A DNA stretch of 64,000 nucleotides from G963665185 sp963665185 (GCA_963665185.2 CAXXPO010000010.1:248001-312000), one strand, 5' to 3'; shown: positions 51,310 through 62,656, counted from the stretch's first letter. The notes: generated by a model not told the origin, from the letters alone. A program made the numbers and translations.

Positions 51310-51885
51310 GCCTTCTGTTTTGCATTTTTCGTGCCAAATCTTGCATAATAAAATTCAATAAAAACAACGTGTTACCAATGGCTCTCAAAAAATAATTTTA
51401 CAAAAACGGCATATCACCATCAGATAAACAACAAAAAGCGGTATAGGGGTATGCCAATACGTAAAAAAAGCCCGACTGCCCCCCCCGCAAGAGTCAGCGG
51501 CACCCTGTCGGGAGAGCCCCCGCTCTTTTCCCCGGAAGCGGATGATCTGGACAGGTTCGGTAGTGGAGTTGACTTTTCCTGTTTCCACTATGTTCCCCTG
51601 AAGGGCTCTATTGGATTCCGGTAGTGAAAGACTGCGTGGCAACATGCCGCATTCGAATGCACACGGCAGGAGGATTTCCTGTGAGTTCGCGGTATTGTAT
51701 TCGACCTGCAATCTTGGGACAAGAGGAGGGTGACAAGATGGACCCTTTCCATTCTCGACTTCGAATCTCCTTTGACATATTGAGAGGAGAATGGACGTTT
51801 TGCTTTCTTGATAGTGTGCATGGAATTGTCGTGAGAAACAGAGGCGTTTTCAGGGTTGGGCGCGGCTTGGGGAAAGGAGTATGCT
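51310..51885. other. Spacer between nifA and the TrkA-Usp gene
   Basis: No gene could be supported over 576 bp. The part near 51310-51440 is AT-rich and should hold the nifA promoter. A frame starting at 51624 has no ribosome site and no family resemblance. A GC-rich stretch with eight C (51479-51486) lies in between. Confidence 0.5.
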
Positions 51886-53298
51886 GTGAGGGCCATAGTC
51901 TGCGGCGCTGGAAGAATATCCCGGGAGCTGGTCAAACGATTGCCCGAAAAATTCGAGGTGGTCTTGATCGACAAATCCGGCGAGAGGCTGGCCGAGGTCT
52001 CCCCGCTGACCCCAAACCTGATAGGGGTTCTGGCCGAAGACGCCGCCAGCCCCGTGATCCTGGACGAAGCAGGTGTGGCGAATTGCGATTACGTGCTCGC
52101 CTTGACGGATAATGACAAGGTCAATCTGGCCATTGCGCAGCACTCGGTGGAGCGCGGCGCCCGCCATGTTGCGGTCCTGGTATACGACAGTGGGTTCAAG
52201 GATTCATATGCAGGACTTGGAGTGCACATGGTCGCGTCAAGCGAATTAGTGGCCCAGACCCTGCTCCATTACCTTCACGACCCCCGCATTCGGTTCATGC
52301 CGCTTTCCTCTGGGCCTGCCACGGTGTTCGAGGTCAACGCAGCGGACCACCTTCGGGTAGTGGGCATGCGCGCCTCGTATTTCAACGGCAAGGGACGCAG
52401 GCTGGTTGCGCTGTTTCGCAAAGGCGACCTTGTTTTTCCACACCACAAGACCACCATCCAGTCGGACGACCGGCTCATTATCATGGGCGAGCCCGGTATC
52501 TTTCAACCCGTATGCAACCTGCTGGATTGCAACAATCCGCATTTTCCACTGGGCTATGGCTCCAAGATGCTCATCGCCGCGTCGGGAGATAAAAAAGGAG
52601 CCACTCCGGTGTTCGACGAGGGGCTGTTCCTCGCGCAGCACACCAAGGTGAAGCAGATCACCCTTTTGTCATCGGAGGGCGCCGCGATGAACAAAGGGCT
52701 CAATCCATGGCCGCAAAATCTGTTGGTGGAAACAGTGGCGGCGGATACGGACATGCGGCGTGCCGTGCGGAAACAGCTTGCGTCGGGAACTTTCGGAATC
52801 GTAGTCCTGCCCACGGATGAACGCTCCCTGCTAGGGACCTTGTTCACGAACACCTATGTGGGACTGGCACATGATACCGAGACTCCGCTGCTTGTCGCTC
52901 GCTATACCGCGCCCTACAAGCGCATCCTGACTCCCTTCAACGGCTCGGCCGCATCGGAACGGGCCCTTGAGGTGGCTGTTGATCTGTCCATGCAGCTCAA
53001 CTCGACCGTCAGCGTGGTCGTTGTAGAGCAACCGGAATTCATTGACGGCAAGGATGGCAGACGCGGAGGGGAGCGCTTGCATGAGCGGGTTCGCGAACTG
53101 GCCCATATTCACAAGATAGAGTTTACGGAGTACGTGCGGAAGGGCAACCCGGTACGCGAAATCGTGGAGGTGTCCCGCGCACACGATCTCCTCGTGGTCG
53201 GCAGCACGAACAAGGGGCGGGGGCTGATCAGGCCCAATGTCGGCGAGCTGCTGGCTCGCAGGGCGCATTGTTCAACCCTGCTTGTTACGGCTTCGTAG
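51886..53298 (+). CDS. TrkA-type NAD-binding protein fused to a universal stress domain
   Basis: 470 residues from a GTG at 51886, chosen for the AAAGGAG site before it. TrkA_N Rossmann domain (VCGAGRISRELVKRL) is followed by a TrkA_C-like domain (about residues 150-215), a linker, and a C-terminal UspA domain (RILTPFNGSAASERALEVAV, then LLVVGSTNKG). It overlaps the next gene's frame region by proximity: the antiporter starts 8 bp on. The pair suggests ligand-gated control of cation/proton exchange. Confidence 0.82.
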   Translation: MRAIVCGAGRISRELVKRLPEKFEVVLIDKSGERLAEVSPLTPNLIGVLAEDAASPVILDEAGVANCDYVLALTDNDKVNLAIAQHSVERGARHVAVLVYDSGFKDSYAGLGVHMVASSELVAQTLLHYLHDPRIRFMPLSSGPATVFEVNAADHLRVVGMRASYFNGKGRRLVALFRKGDLVFPHHKTTIQSDDRLIIMGEPGIFQPVCNLLDCNNPHFPLGYGSKMLIAASGDKKGATPVFDEGLFLAQHTKVKQITLLSSEGAAMNKGLNPWPQNLLVETVAADTDMRRAVRKQLASGTFGIVVLPTDERSLLGTLFTNTYVGLAHDTETPLLVARYTAPYKRILTPFNGSAASERALEVAVDLSMQLNSTVSVVVVEQPEFIDGKDGRRGGERLHERVRELAHIHKIEFTEYVRKGNPVREIVEVSRAHDLLVVGSTNKGRGLIRPNVGELLARRAHCSTLLVTAS

Positions 53299-53306
53299 GG
53301 GCGGAT

Positions 53307-54500
53307 ATGGTGCTTGATCAGTCTGCCTCGCTCATGCTCATGGCCGGAGCCGTTGCCGTGCTGCCCATGGTGGCCCGACTATGCTGGATACCATCCACTG
53401 TGGCGGAAATTCTTTTCGGCATAGCTCTCGGGAAAAGCCTCCTGCACATAGAATTAGGAGGGGAATGGCTCCCGTTTCTGGCGGAACTCGGATTTCTCGT
53501 GCTCATGTTCCAGGCAGGCATGGAGATCAATTTCTCCATGCTCGCAAAGCAAAGCCGAAAACGGCTTTTTTTTCAACTTGCCCTCTTCTGTGCGGTTATC
53601 GCCTCGGCAGTCGCTGTGGCGATATTGCTGGAGCAGGGGATATTCATGGCCCTTGTGCTCTCCACAACGTCGCTCGGCCTGGTCATGCCCACCCTCAAGG
53701 AGACGGACACTTCCGGCACAGCACTCGGACAAGGAATTCTCATTGCGGCCACATTGGCCGATTTTCTGACACTTCTCGGCATCACGATCTATGTGCTGTA
53801 TGCAGACTACGGGTTGAGCATGCGGTTGCTGTCACCCCTGCCGTTATTCCTTGGATTCATGGTCGCGCTTCTGGCCGCACGGCGATGGGCCTGGTGGCAT
53901 CCGAATCTGGCTGAACGGCTTCTGGCCCCCGGGAACAGCCGGGAGCCGGGAGTGCGGATTTCCTTTGCCCTGCTGTTCCTCTTTGTGGGCTTATCCGAAC
54001 TCATCAACCTGGAACCCGTTCTCGGCGCATTCATGGGCGGAGCCATTCTTTCTTTTGTGTTTCGGGAAAAAGAGGCCCTGGAGTCGAAAATCTCAGCAAT
54101 CGGCTTCGGTTTTCTCGTGCCGCTCTTTTTCATCCACGTGGGCATGAGTTTCGACGTGCGCAACGTGCTGGACAGTTCCATGCTTCCGTTCCTTTTGTGG
54201 CTGCTCCTGGCCGCCTTTGCCGTGAAGACGCTGCCGTGCCTTGTGCTGTACCCCCTTTGGGGCATGCGGCTTGGAGACGGATTCAAGGCGGGGATTCTGC
54301 TCTCCTCACGACTGTCGCTCATCGTAGCTGCCGCGGCCATCGGCGTGCAAAAAGGATTCATGCCCCCGAAGATGCGCGACGCCATTGTTCTTCTTGCATT
54401 GTGCACCTGTTTCCTGGGCCCCCATTGGCTACAAGCTGCTCAATGGACGCTCGGGAAGGCGGCATCGCTGACGGCAACCACGACGCGGCCATTCCCTTGA
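53307..54500 (+). CDS. CPA2-type cation:proton antiporter (Kef/NapA-like)
   Basis: 397 residues from MVLDQSAS at 53307; an earlier ATG at 53268 lies inside the preceding gene. About 12 membrane segments. Na/H exchanger motifs are visible: ELGFLVLMFQAGMEINF in helix 3 and TLADFLTLLGI as the ion-site Asp region, with GAFMGGAILSF later. No C-terminal RCK domain is present; the TrkA-Usp protein upstream may supply it in trans. Confidence 0.85.
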   Translation: MVLDQSASLMLMAGAVAVLPMVARLCWIPSTVAEILFGIALGKSLLHIELGGEWLPFLAELGFLVLMFQAGMEINFSMLAKQSRKRLFFQLALFCAVIASAVAVAILLEQGIFMALVLSTTSLGLVMPTLKETDTSGTALGQGILIAATLADFLTLLGITIYVLYADYGLSMRLLSPLPLFLGFMVALLAARRWAWWHPNLAERLLAPGNSREPGVRISFALLFLFVGLSELINLEPVLGAFMGGAILSFVFREKEALESKISAIGFGFLVPLFFIHVGMSFDVRNVLDSSMLPFLLWLLLAAFAVKTLPCLVLYPLWGMRLGDGFKAGILLSSRLSLIVAAAAIGVQKGFMPPKMRDAIVLLALCTCFLGPHWLQAAQWTLGKAASLTATTTRPFP

Positions 54501-54552
54501 TACCACCCGAGCGCCCCGAGAAAAAACAACTGCTGCCTTCCCGAAAGGGAGC

Positions 54553-55730
54553 TTATTTGTTGGCTTTGGCAAAGCCCTCTTCAGAACGGTTGATGACGTC
54601 CTCGCCCACGCAGAACGCCAGCCGGAAAAACCCCGGATAGCCGAAACCCATCCCCGGCACGGCAAGAATGCGTTGCTCCTGCAAGGCGGCGCAGAACTTC
54701 ACGTCGTCCCCGCCCGGCGCCTTGGGGAAGAAATAAAACGCTCCCTTGGGCAGGGTGAACTCGTATCCCGTGGCTTCCAGCACCCGGGCCATGGCCTTGC
54801 GACGACCGTCATAAATGCCGGGATCAACCGTGACCCCCAGGGCGCGTTCCAGAATCTGCTGGGCAATGGCCGGAGCATTCACAAATCCCAGAATACGGTT
54901 GGTCAGCACCAACCCGGCGGCCAGCCGCTCCTTTTGCGGCATGGCGGGATTAAGCAGCACATAGCCCACGCGCTCGCCGGCCAGGGAAAGATTCTTGGAA
55001 AAGGAACTGACCACCACGGAATACGGATACAAAGGCAGGATGGACGGAACTTCCACTCCGTCGAAAGCCAGAAATCTGTAAGGCTCGTCGGCCAGAAGAT
55101 AAATGGGACGCCCGTATTCCTCGCTTTTGCGTTGCAGCAGGTCGGCCAGCTCCTGCAGCCGCTCCCTGCTGTACACGGCACCCGTGGGATTGTTGGGCGA
55201 ATTGATCAGAAAAACACGGGTCTTTTCGGTGATTGCCCTGGCAATGGCGTCAATGTCCAGGTCGAAGGTCAGCGGCTTGGACTTGACCGGAACCAGCCCG
55301 CCGCCATGGTTTTGAACATAGAACCCGTATTCCACAAAAAAAGGCGCAGGCACCACCACTTCGTCGCACGGATCAAGCACTGCCCGGAAAAAACGCATTC
55401 AAACCCGCCGGCAGCGCCCACGGTAACCGTGATGTCCGCACCGGAAACCAATATGCCCTGCTCCCTGGAGACGTATTCGGCCAAACGTTCACGCACGCTC
55501 CCATATCCGGCATTGGGCATATATCCCAGGCTGAACGGCTTCTCCACATTCGCGGCAATGTCCAGAAGCGCATCACGGACCGCGGCAGGCGGCGGAACGT
55601 CGGGGTTGCCAATGGAAAAATCACACACCTTGTCTTCGCCAAACTGCGCCTTCAATTCGATTCCAGCCTCGAACATGCGACGAATCCACGAAGAACGGTC
55701 CATATACTCATTGATCTGGCGCGACAGCAT
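54553..55730 (-). pseudogene. Class I aminotransferase, frame broken near 55388-55403
   Basis: Two frames together make one PLP aminotransferase. The N-terminal part (55730 down) has DFSIGNPDVPPP and GYMPNAGYGSVRERLAEY. The C-terminal part has INSPNNPTGAVYS, DEPYRFL and the PLP Lys in VSSFSKNLSLAGERVGY. Removing one T from a TTT and one from a T6 run (minus strand; A runs at 55401-55403 and 55388-55393) restores GLNAFFRAVLDP. The ribosome site AAAGGAG is intact and the rest shows no decay, so sequence error is the likely cause. Confidence 0.8.
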
Positions 55731-55816
55731 ACCTAACTCCTTTGCGGTGACTTCGGGAAAAGTGACGGTGGCTCAGCTTCCGTTCCCCCGCCGGGGGAGC
55801 AATGCTCCCACGGACC

Positions 55817-55874
55817 CCCTTTTATCGTTTGCGGATTGGCGCGTTCTCGGGCCAATCCGCAAACGATAAAAGGG
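55817..55874. repeat. Perfect 24-bp inverted repeat
   Basis: Arms at 55817-55840 and 55851-55874 are perfectly complementary with a 10-base loop. It lies between the aminotransferase start and the sigma-54 regulator stop, a region otherwise without a gene (55731-56069). The arms are longer than those of usual terminators and no T run follows the stem on either strand. It could be a terminator-like or mobile (MITE-like) element; no second copy was noticed in the window. Confidence 0.7.
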
Positions 55875-56069
55875 CGAAGGGTGTGGGGAAAAAACCTTTT
55901 TGATTTTTTTCAGACACGCAAAGATCGTCCTGTTCCTTGCGTTTGCCGGCTCCGCAGAAACACGGTTCTGCTTCGCCTCACGGTGCTGCGCACCGGCCAT
56001 GCATCCCGCACGGCGTTTTGAAAAAAGGACCGAGGCCCCACAAGCTCCCACATTCCTTCTCTTCCCCGC

Positions 56070-57469
56070 TTACAGATCCAGGCCCTGTTTTTTATATTCA
56101 TTCAGCTTGTTGCGCAGGGTGCGGACGGATATTCCCAGGAGGTCTGCGGCCTGGGTGCGGTTGCCTTCGGTTTTGTCGAGGCTTTTGATGATCATGAGCT
56201 TTTTCCATCTCCTCGAGCCGCAACACACCGTCGGGCAGATGAACGCCTTGGGCGGCGGAGTCCTGCGACGCAGGCTCGGCCTGGCCTTCTTCCGGCTGCC
56301 AGGAATCGGGATCGAGCAGGAAATGGGAGGTCTGGATGGGACCGCTTCCGGCCAGGAGCACGGCACGTTCCATGAGATTCTGGAGTTCGCGTACGTTGCC
56401 GGGCCATTCGTACTCCAGAAGCCACTTGTTGGCTTCCAAGGAAAACTCGAGTTTGGGCAGACCGTAGGCCTTGCAGAAATTCTTGACAAAATGGGTGGCC
56501 AAGAGAAGGACGTCGTCGCCCCGTTCGTTGAGCGCTGGAAGCTTGAGCGGAATGACGTTGAGCCGATAAAAAAGGTCCTGCCGGAATTTTCCGTCCTTGA
56601 CGTATTCTTCGATGTCGCGGTTGGTGGTGGCCAGGACGCGGACGTCCACCTTGACGGTTTCCACGCCGCCCACACGGTCGATTTCGCCTTCCTGAAGAAC
56701 GCGCAACAGCTTTGCCTGCAGACCGAGTTCCATTTCCGAAATTTCATCCAGAAGAATGGTCCCGGTGTTGGCCAATTCGAATTTTCCCAACTTGCGGTTG
56801 ATGGCTCCGGTAAACGATCCTTTTTCGTGGCCGAAAAGTTCGCTTTCCAGAAGATGTTCGGGCAGGGCGGCGCAATTGATGGCCACAAAGGGTTTGCCTA
56901 CCCGGTCGGATTGGACGTGCAGGAAACGGGCGAATTTCTCCTTGCCTGTACCGGAATTCCCCGGAAATAAGTACGGTGGCCTTACTTGCGGCCACCTGTC
57001 GGGCCAATGCCAGCACACGCAGCATGGCGGGATGCCTTCCGATGATTTCCGGTGCGGCCTGGGGACGCACGGTTTTCTGCAAAGGCTCGGAAGATTCCAG
57101 GCTGTCGGAATCCGGTTCGAAAACGGGCAGTGCGGCTTCCAGCCGGTCCCAGACAAGGGGTTCCAGCCAGTAGTCGGCAGCCCCCAACTCCATGAGCTTT
57201 TTTGCTTCTGCCGGGGTTCCCGAATCCGTAAAGACTATGATGGGCGGGAAATCCCCCATGGCCTCGGCGGAAACGCCGAGAAGATTTTCCACGCGATAGC
57301 CTGGCATGCGCGCCTTGGAAAGAATCAGGACGGGATTTTTTTCTATATAGGCTTTCGCCCCACTCAACGTGTCGGCAACGCCCACCTCGAAGCCCCGTTC
57401 CCTGAGCTTGCCGAAGTGATCCGCGACCGAAGCGGAAGGTGCAACGAAAAGAACTGTTTTTCCGGCCAT
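56070..57469 (-). pseudogene. Sigma-54 dependent response regulator, two frame breaks
   Basis: Start at 57469 (AAAGG upstream). A receiver-like domain (about 1-115) has lost its phospho-acceptor Asp (LILSKARMPG at that site). A AAA+ domain follows (GESGTGKE after repair, EKGSFTGA, ATTNRD), then a Fis HTH (DLLGISVRTLRNKLNEY). Frames break near 56955 (extra T in GAATTCCGG) and near 56200-56204 (A5 for A4, minus strand). Both are +1 changes. All domains are otherwise well kept. Target genes unknown. Confidence 0.8.
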
Positions 57470-57570
57470 GAGTGCCTTTGTATCCCCTTGAGTCCTTGAT
57501 TTCAATACAATGCGTCAGGGTCTTCCTGGCTTTGGGTGTGTTTTTTTGAGAACAATGTCAAGTAGGGGCA

Positions 57571-57610
57571 AACCGTCCCGGACAACGCCGGGGCGTTGTC
57601 CGGGACGGTT
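57571..57610 (-). terminator. Terminator after cheW
   Basis: A strong GC-rich hairpin with about 19-bp arms around 57590 begins right at the cheW stop codon on the minus strand and ends in the run AA/TT of its stem base. Confidence 0.65.
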
Positions 57611-58177
57611 TATTCCTCGTCGGCCTGTGTTTCCCCGGCTTCGTCAGCCATCTCTTCCATGGAATCCTCCACGGAATCCAATCCGGGCTGATTGAACACC
57701 CTTTCCACATCGAGCAGAATGAAAAAATTATCCCCGACTTCCACCATGCCCTTCATGAACTGGTTGTTCACCGTGGTTCCCATGCGGGGAGGGGCTTCCA
57801 CCCTGGAAACCGGAATTTCCACGACTTCGCACACGGAATCCACCAGGGCTCCCATGGCTTCGCCGTCGTCCTCATCGCCCCACGGTCACGATGATGATGC
57901 AGCTGTTGACCGTTATTTCCCCGGAGGACAGGCCGAACTTGCAGCGCAAATCCATGACCGGAACCGCGGTTCCGCGCAGGTTGATGACTCCGCGCATATA
58001 ATCGGAAACATGCGGAATGCGGGTGATGGACGGAACCTCCACCACCTCGCGCACCGTTTCAATGCCAAAGGCGAAGGTCTCCCCCGCCAAAACGAACGTC
58101 AGGTACTGGGAAACCTTGGAGTCCTGGTTTTTCGTGGACGGGACGACACGTTTAGAAGCGCTCGAACTGTTCGTCAT
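57610..58177 (-). pseudogene. cheW: CheW coupling protein, frame broken near 57878
   Basis: The N-terminal part (58177 down) has YLTFVLAGETFAFGIETVREV and MRGVINLRGTAVPVMDLR. The second part, in another frame, has ALVDSVCEVVEIPVSRVEAPP and NFFILLDVERVF. Taking one base from the C4 run at 57878-57881 joins them at VTVGDEDDGEA. CheW couples receptors to CheA. It starts 26 bp inside the end of the receptor gene, so the two are co-translated. An acidic tail ends the protein. Confidence 0.82.
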
Positions 58178-60138
58178 CTACATCGTCCTCCAGATTGAGT
58201 TTGATCCCATTGACCGGTGCCGCGCGTTTGCCGTCATGAACCGCCACGGAAGCTGCCGGCTGCTGCACGCGCCTGCCTGCGGAAGGCAGGGCCTGCCGGA
58301 ACTCCTTCTTCTGCCCCCCCTGTTCCTGGCGGAGCCGGAAGAAGTCCATGGTCGCCTGCATGCGCTCGGCCTGCGCCGAAAGCTCTTCGGAGGTCGAGGC
58401 CAATTCCTCGGCGGACGCGGCGTTCTGTTGTACCACGGTATCAAGCTGGCGGATAGCCTTGGCGATCTGCTCCGCATTGGAGTTCTGTTCATTGCTGGCG
58501 GCCGCGATCTCCTGGACCAGATTGGCCGTCTTCTCAATGTCCGGCACCATCTGCCCGAGCATGTTGCCCGCTTCTTCAGCCACCTTCACGCTGGATGCGG
58601 ACATCTCGCTGATTTCAGCGGCGGCCTGCCCGCTCCGTTCGGCCAGTTTGCGGACCTCGGCGGCGACCACGGCAAATCCCTTTCCGTGGTCGCCGGCCCG
58701 GGCGGCTTCAATGGCCGCGTTCAGGGCCAGAAGGTTGGTCTGCCGGGCGATTTCCTCGACAATGGATATCTTCTCGGCAATATCGCGCATGGCGACGACC
58801 GCCTCGTTGACGGCCTTGCCGCCATTGCGGGCATTGGCCGCCGAACGGGTGGCTATGTCCTCGGTCTGCTGGGCATTGGCCGCGTTCTGACGGATATTGG
58901 AAGCCATCTCCTCCACGGACGAGGATATCTCCTCGACGGACGCGGCCTGTTCCGCTGCGCCCTGGGACACGTTTTCCGAGGAGGCGGAAAGCTCTTCGCT
59001 GCCTGCGGCCACGTTTTCCCCGGCCCCGCGCACTTCAGCCACCACACCGCTGAGTCGTTCGACCATGCTTTCCATTGCCCGGGCCAACATTCCCAATTCA
59101 TCACCGCGGGAGGTGTTGATGTCCACACGAAAGTCTCCCTTGGCCAGGGATTGCGCCACGGAAACCCCCTCGCGCACGGCTCTGACGATGACCCTGGTGA
59201 TGAACCACGCCAGCAGAATCCCCAACACGAGAGCTCCACCCGCCCCCACAAGGACGATCCTGTTCACCCAGGACATCATGTTGAACATGTCCTGCGTCTG
59301 AAATTCGGACGTCTGGACGCTGCGGTTCAGCGCCACCTGGGCTGCGGCGACCATTTCATCAAACGGCCTGGCCTGCTCCAGGGTCAGCTGGACATATGCC
59401 ATGAAAGCGGTACGATATTCCTGACCGGATCTGGCTATGCCTTCGGCATAGCCCCGTTCTTCTTCGGTTTGGGCCTGCCGCGCCAGTGCCTGGGATTCGG
59501 TAATGATCGCGTCGAGCTCCTTGTCAACATTTTCGGCATCGCTCTTGCGCCCGTAAATAATGAAATCCTTGCCGTACCCCCGGCTCTTCAGAAAACGGGC
59601 ATGCCACGCACTGACAACCTCATAGGATTGCACGGCCGCCAGGGGAATCATGTTGCCCTGTTTTTGCTGCAACGCGGAGTTCTTGTAATACATCAGGGCG
59701 GCATCCACATTCTTCCCAAGCTCCTCAGACTGCACCACGGCCTTCTGGACAGCTTCTTTTTTCCTGTCTTCCAGTCCTGCGTAATTCTGAAGTGATTTTT
59801 GGTAGGATCTGGCCGCGTCGTAAAGCTCCTGCACTTCGCCCCGCACGGGGTCGTCCTGCGGCGCGCGGCCCATGACGTTCTGCGCCGCCCCCATAACCCC
59901 GGTTATCTCCCGCGTGAATTCGTCGACATATTTATTATCTCTTTTCAGTATGAAGTAGAGGACCTGCATCCTGGCCGCATACATGTGCCGTACCGCGTCC
60001 CCCCATCTCGGTCACTCTGTTCACGCTTTTTTCCACGTTTGCCAATCCCTGCCAGGATACGGCCGACACGATCAGCGTGAGAATCAGAATGAGCGCAAAA
60101 CCACCACCGATCTTATGACCCAATTTGAGTTTGCCCAT
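58152..60138 (-). pseudogene. Methyl-accepting chemotaxis protein, frame broken near 60000
   Basis: Start at 60138 with GGAGGG before the ATG. A signal-anchor segment (GGGFALILILTLIVSAVSW) is followed by a periplasmic domain of about 190 residues, a second membrane segment, HAMP and the cytoplasmic signalling hairpin (IVEEIARQTNLLALNAAIEAARAG split around its core EEIARQTNLLALNAA). The frame changes at a C6 run (59999-60004); with five bases it reads TEMGDAVRHMYAAR. Ligand unknown. Confidence 0.82.
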
Positions 60139-60601
60139 TATGTTCCCTCCTGCCCCATGCATCGAATGCGTGGGAATGGGTTGATGTGCAGTGATTGTTT
60201 CCGCCGGAATGCCGGTTCACGCAAAAAATATAAAAAACGTCTTTTTTTCCATCCAGTTTCGAAGGACGAAAACATTTCACTGCGCGTTGACTCTCTCTGC
60301 CTTTTTTAAGAATAAAAAAAAATTTTCTACATTTTTCAGTAATACACCAGCAATGAATTACAGCACTCACCTCAAGAAAACAATTTACAATTTATGACCA
60401 CATTGGCAGGTTCAAAAAACCATATTCCACTGCCCCGGCTGGAACATGGGCAGCCGGTTCTTTTTGTGCCCCCCCCAAAAAACATGATGCCGCGCGGCGG
60501 AAAGACATACGTCAAAGCGGACCAATAACAGCCGGACAATGCTCTCCGCAACTGCCGGGAGTTGACCTCGGCCTGCCCGTGCCCACGTAGCTTTTCACGT
60601 T
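60139..60601. other. Spacer upstream of the MCP and larB genes
   Basis: No gene over 463 bp. It is AT-rich near 60290-60400, where divergent promoters should lie. Not resolved further. Confidence 0.5.
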
Positions 60602-61406
60602 ATGGAACACAGCATTGTACATCGTCTCCTCCAATGCGTGGCCGCCGGGGATATCTCGCCGGAACAGGCCATGGAGCAACTACGGTTCTCCCCCTACGAG
60701 GCTTTGGGAGAAGGCGTCACCCTGGATACGGTCGCGTGCGTTGCGCACGGGCCAGCCCGAAACGATCTTCGGGCCGGGCAAAAGCCTGGAGCAGATTGTC
60801 CGGGTGACGAACGGACTGATCGACGCGGGCCAGCCCGTTCTGGCAACGCGGGTGGACCAAGCCATGGGCCGCGAACTCGCCCTGCGCTTTCCGCAAGGGG
60901 CCTACCATGAAACCGCCCGCCTTTTCTGCGTCGGCCGCAACCTGGACATGAAAGCCCCCTGGCCCGACTCGGGCGACGTCATGATTCTTTCCGCCGGGGC
61001 CGCGGATTTTCCCGTGGCGCTTGAAGCATTCGGAACCTGCCGTTTTTTCGGCATCAGGGCCGGATTCGGCTGCGACGCGGGCGTGGCGGGACTGCACAGG
61101 CTCGCGCCCCATCTTCCGGCCATGTCCAAGGCCCGTCTGATCATTGCCGTGGCCGGCATGGACGGCGTGCTGCCCACGGTCGTGGCCGGATTGTGCGGCA
61201 AACCGGTGATTGCCGTTCCCACCTCCGTAGGCTATGGGACCGGCCTGGGGGGCGTGTCCGCCCTCATGTCCATGCTCAACTCCTGCTCTCCGGGCGTCTG
61301 CGTGGTCAACATAGACAACGGATACGGAGCCGCAGCCCTGGCTGCAAAAATTCTGGACAACACCTCGGAAACCAGTGTGGATGAACACGACAGGCGTACG
61401 ACATGA
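60602..61406 (+). pseudogene. larB: LarB, nickel-pincer cofactor enzyme, frame broken near 60733
   Basis: The first about 42 codons (MEHSIVHRLLQCVAAGDISP, then YEALGEGVTLDTV) and the rest (RALRTGQPETIFGPGKSLEQIV split at PE, then SAGAADFPVALEAF, VAGMDGVLPTVVAGL and SVGYGTGLGGVSALMSML) are in two frames. Removing one C at 60733 joins them as LDTVRALRTG. LarB carboxylates the pyridinium ring of nicotinate dinucleotide in making the cofactor of lactate racemase. No larA, larC or larE gene is adjacent. The stop overlaps the next gene's start (ATGA). Confidence 0.82.
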
Positions 61407-62513
61407 TCATTACATTCGTTAATGCCACCCGCCGCTGGGGCGGAGTCAAGACCTGGACCCTGGATGTTGCTTCCTGGCTTCGGGCCCACGGCCACCATCC
61501 CCACATAGTGGCCCGGCCCGGCCCGTTCCTGGATGCGGCCTGCGCTCTGGGACTCGATGCGCAACCGTGCGAGTTCGGTTTCGACTTTCAATCCCATGCT
61601 CATCCGCCGCTTCATGGGCATGTTCCGGGCCAAAGGCACGGAGCTGCTGGTGGCCAACGTGGGCAAGGACATGCGCACCGCGGGCGTGGCCGCCAGGCTC
61701 TGCAAAATCCCGGTGGTTCACCGGGTGGGCCTGCCCGGAGACATGCGCAACATGTTCAAGGTGCGCGAGCTGCACCGCTGGATCAAACCGTCCATCCTGG
61801 TTCCCTGCGAGTTCATCAAGGACGGGCTGCTCGACAACCTGCCCTATCTCGATCAGAAGGAAATCACCGTCATCCACACGGGCAAGCGCCCGGCCGCGGA
61901 ACCTTCAGAAGAACTGCGCGACCCGCTGCACCTCATCGTGACCAGCCAGGCTCAATGCGGACAAGGGACACGCCGACCTGTGGCAGGCCCTGGACCAAAC
62001 TGTCCCGCCAAGGCCACGATTTCCGTTGCCACGTCCTGGGCACGGGCAACGAGGAAAGCGAACTCAGGCTGCTGGCCGACCGTTTGGAAATATCCGACAA
62101 GCTGGTCTGGCACGGTTTCGTGACCAACGTGCGCGACCATCTGCGCAAGGCCGACGTGTTCATCCTGCCCTCGCGCTCCGAGGGATTGCCCAACACCCTG
62201 CTGGAGGCCATGGCCGAAGGGCTTGTACCGGTGTCCCGGGTGGTGGGAGGCGTACTGGAAATCTGGCCGGAACAGCTCAATTTCCTGCTGGCCGGATTCC
62301 GGCATCAGGGAGAAAGCATCCTGGAGCCGCTGCGCCAGGTTTTCGAAGCCTCGGACGACGACCTGTACAAATGGAAAAAAACTTGCCTGGCGGGCCTGCA
62401 AGCGCTCGTTCAACATCGACATCCAGGCTGAAAAGGTCGCGGACTGGTTCACCCTGGTTGCCGAACGCCACCGACAGGCCCGGACGGTGGACAAAACAAG
62501 AGACCGCTGGTAG
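61403..62513 (+). pseudogene. Glycosyltransferase family 4 type, four frame breaks
   Basis: GT-B plan: the opening MIITFVNATRRWGGVKTWTL is a GT4 acceptor domain, and ILPSRSEGLPNTLLEAMAEG is the nucleotide-sugar site. Frame changes at 61586-61588 (T3 for T2), 61946-61947 (CC for C), 61995-61996 (CC for C) and 62375-62381 (A7 for A6) are all +1. Repaired, it gives about 368 residues ending KTRDRW. It is probably part of an envelope sugar locus with the PAP2 gene and the glycosyltransferase that follow. Confidence 0.75.
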
Positions 62514-62656
62514 CTCCGCCTCCCGACTGCAAAAAACGCACGGCTGGCCGGGGCGGGAAACCGAACCGATCCGGCAGACGGCCGGAAAGGTTCAAAAATG
62601 ACACGAAAACGATCAAAAACAATAAACGCATTCCGCCACGAGAGGCTCTGATTTTT

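Noticed and set aside
51624..52112. 162-codon frame upstream of and over the TrkA-Usp start
   Set aside because: It runs into the TrkA-Usp gene in another frame and has no ribosome site or recognisable domain.
54553..62513. A zone of true pseudogenes from genome decay
   Set aside because: All breaks are +1 in short runs, with no deletions or stop mutations and intact motifs, so sequence error is more likely.
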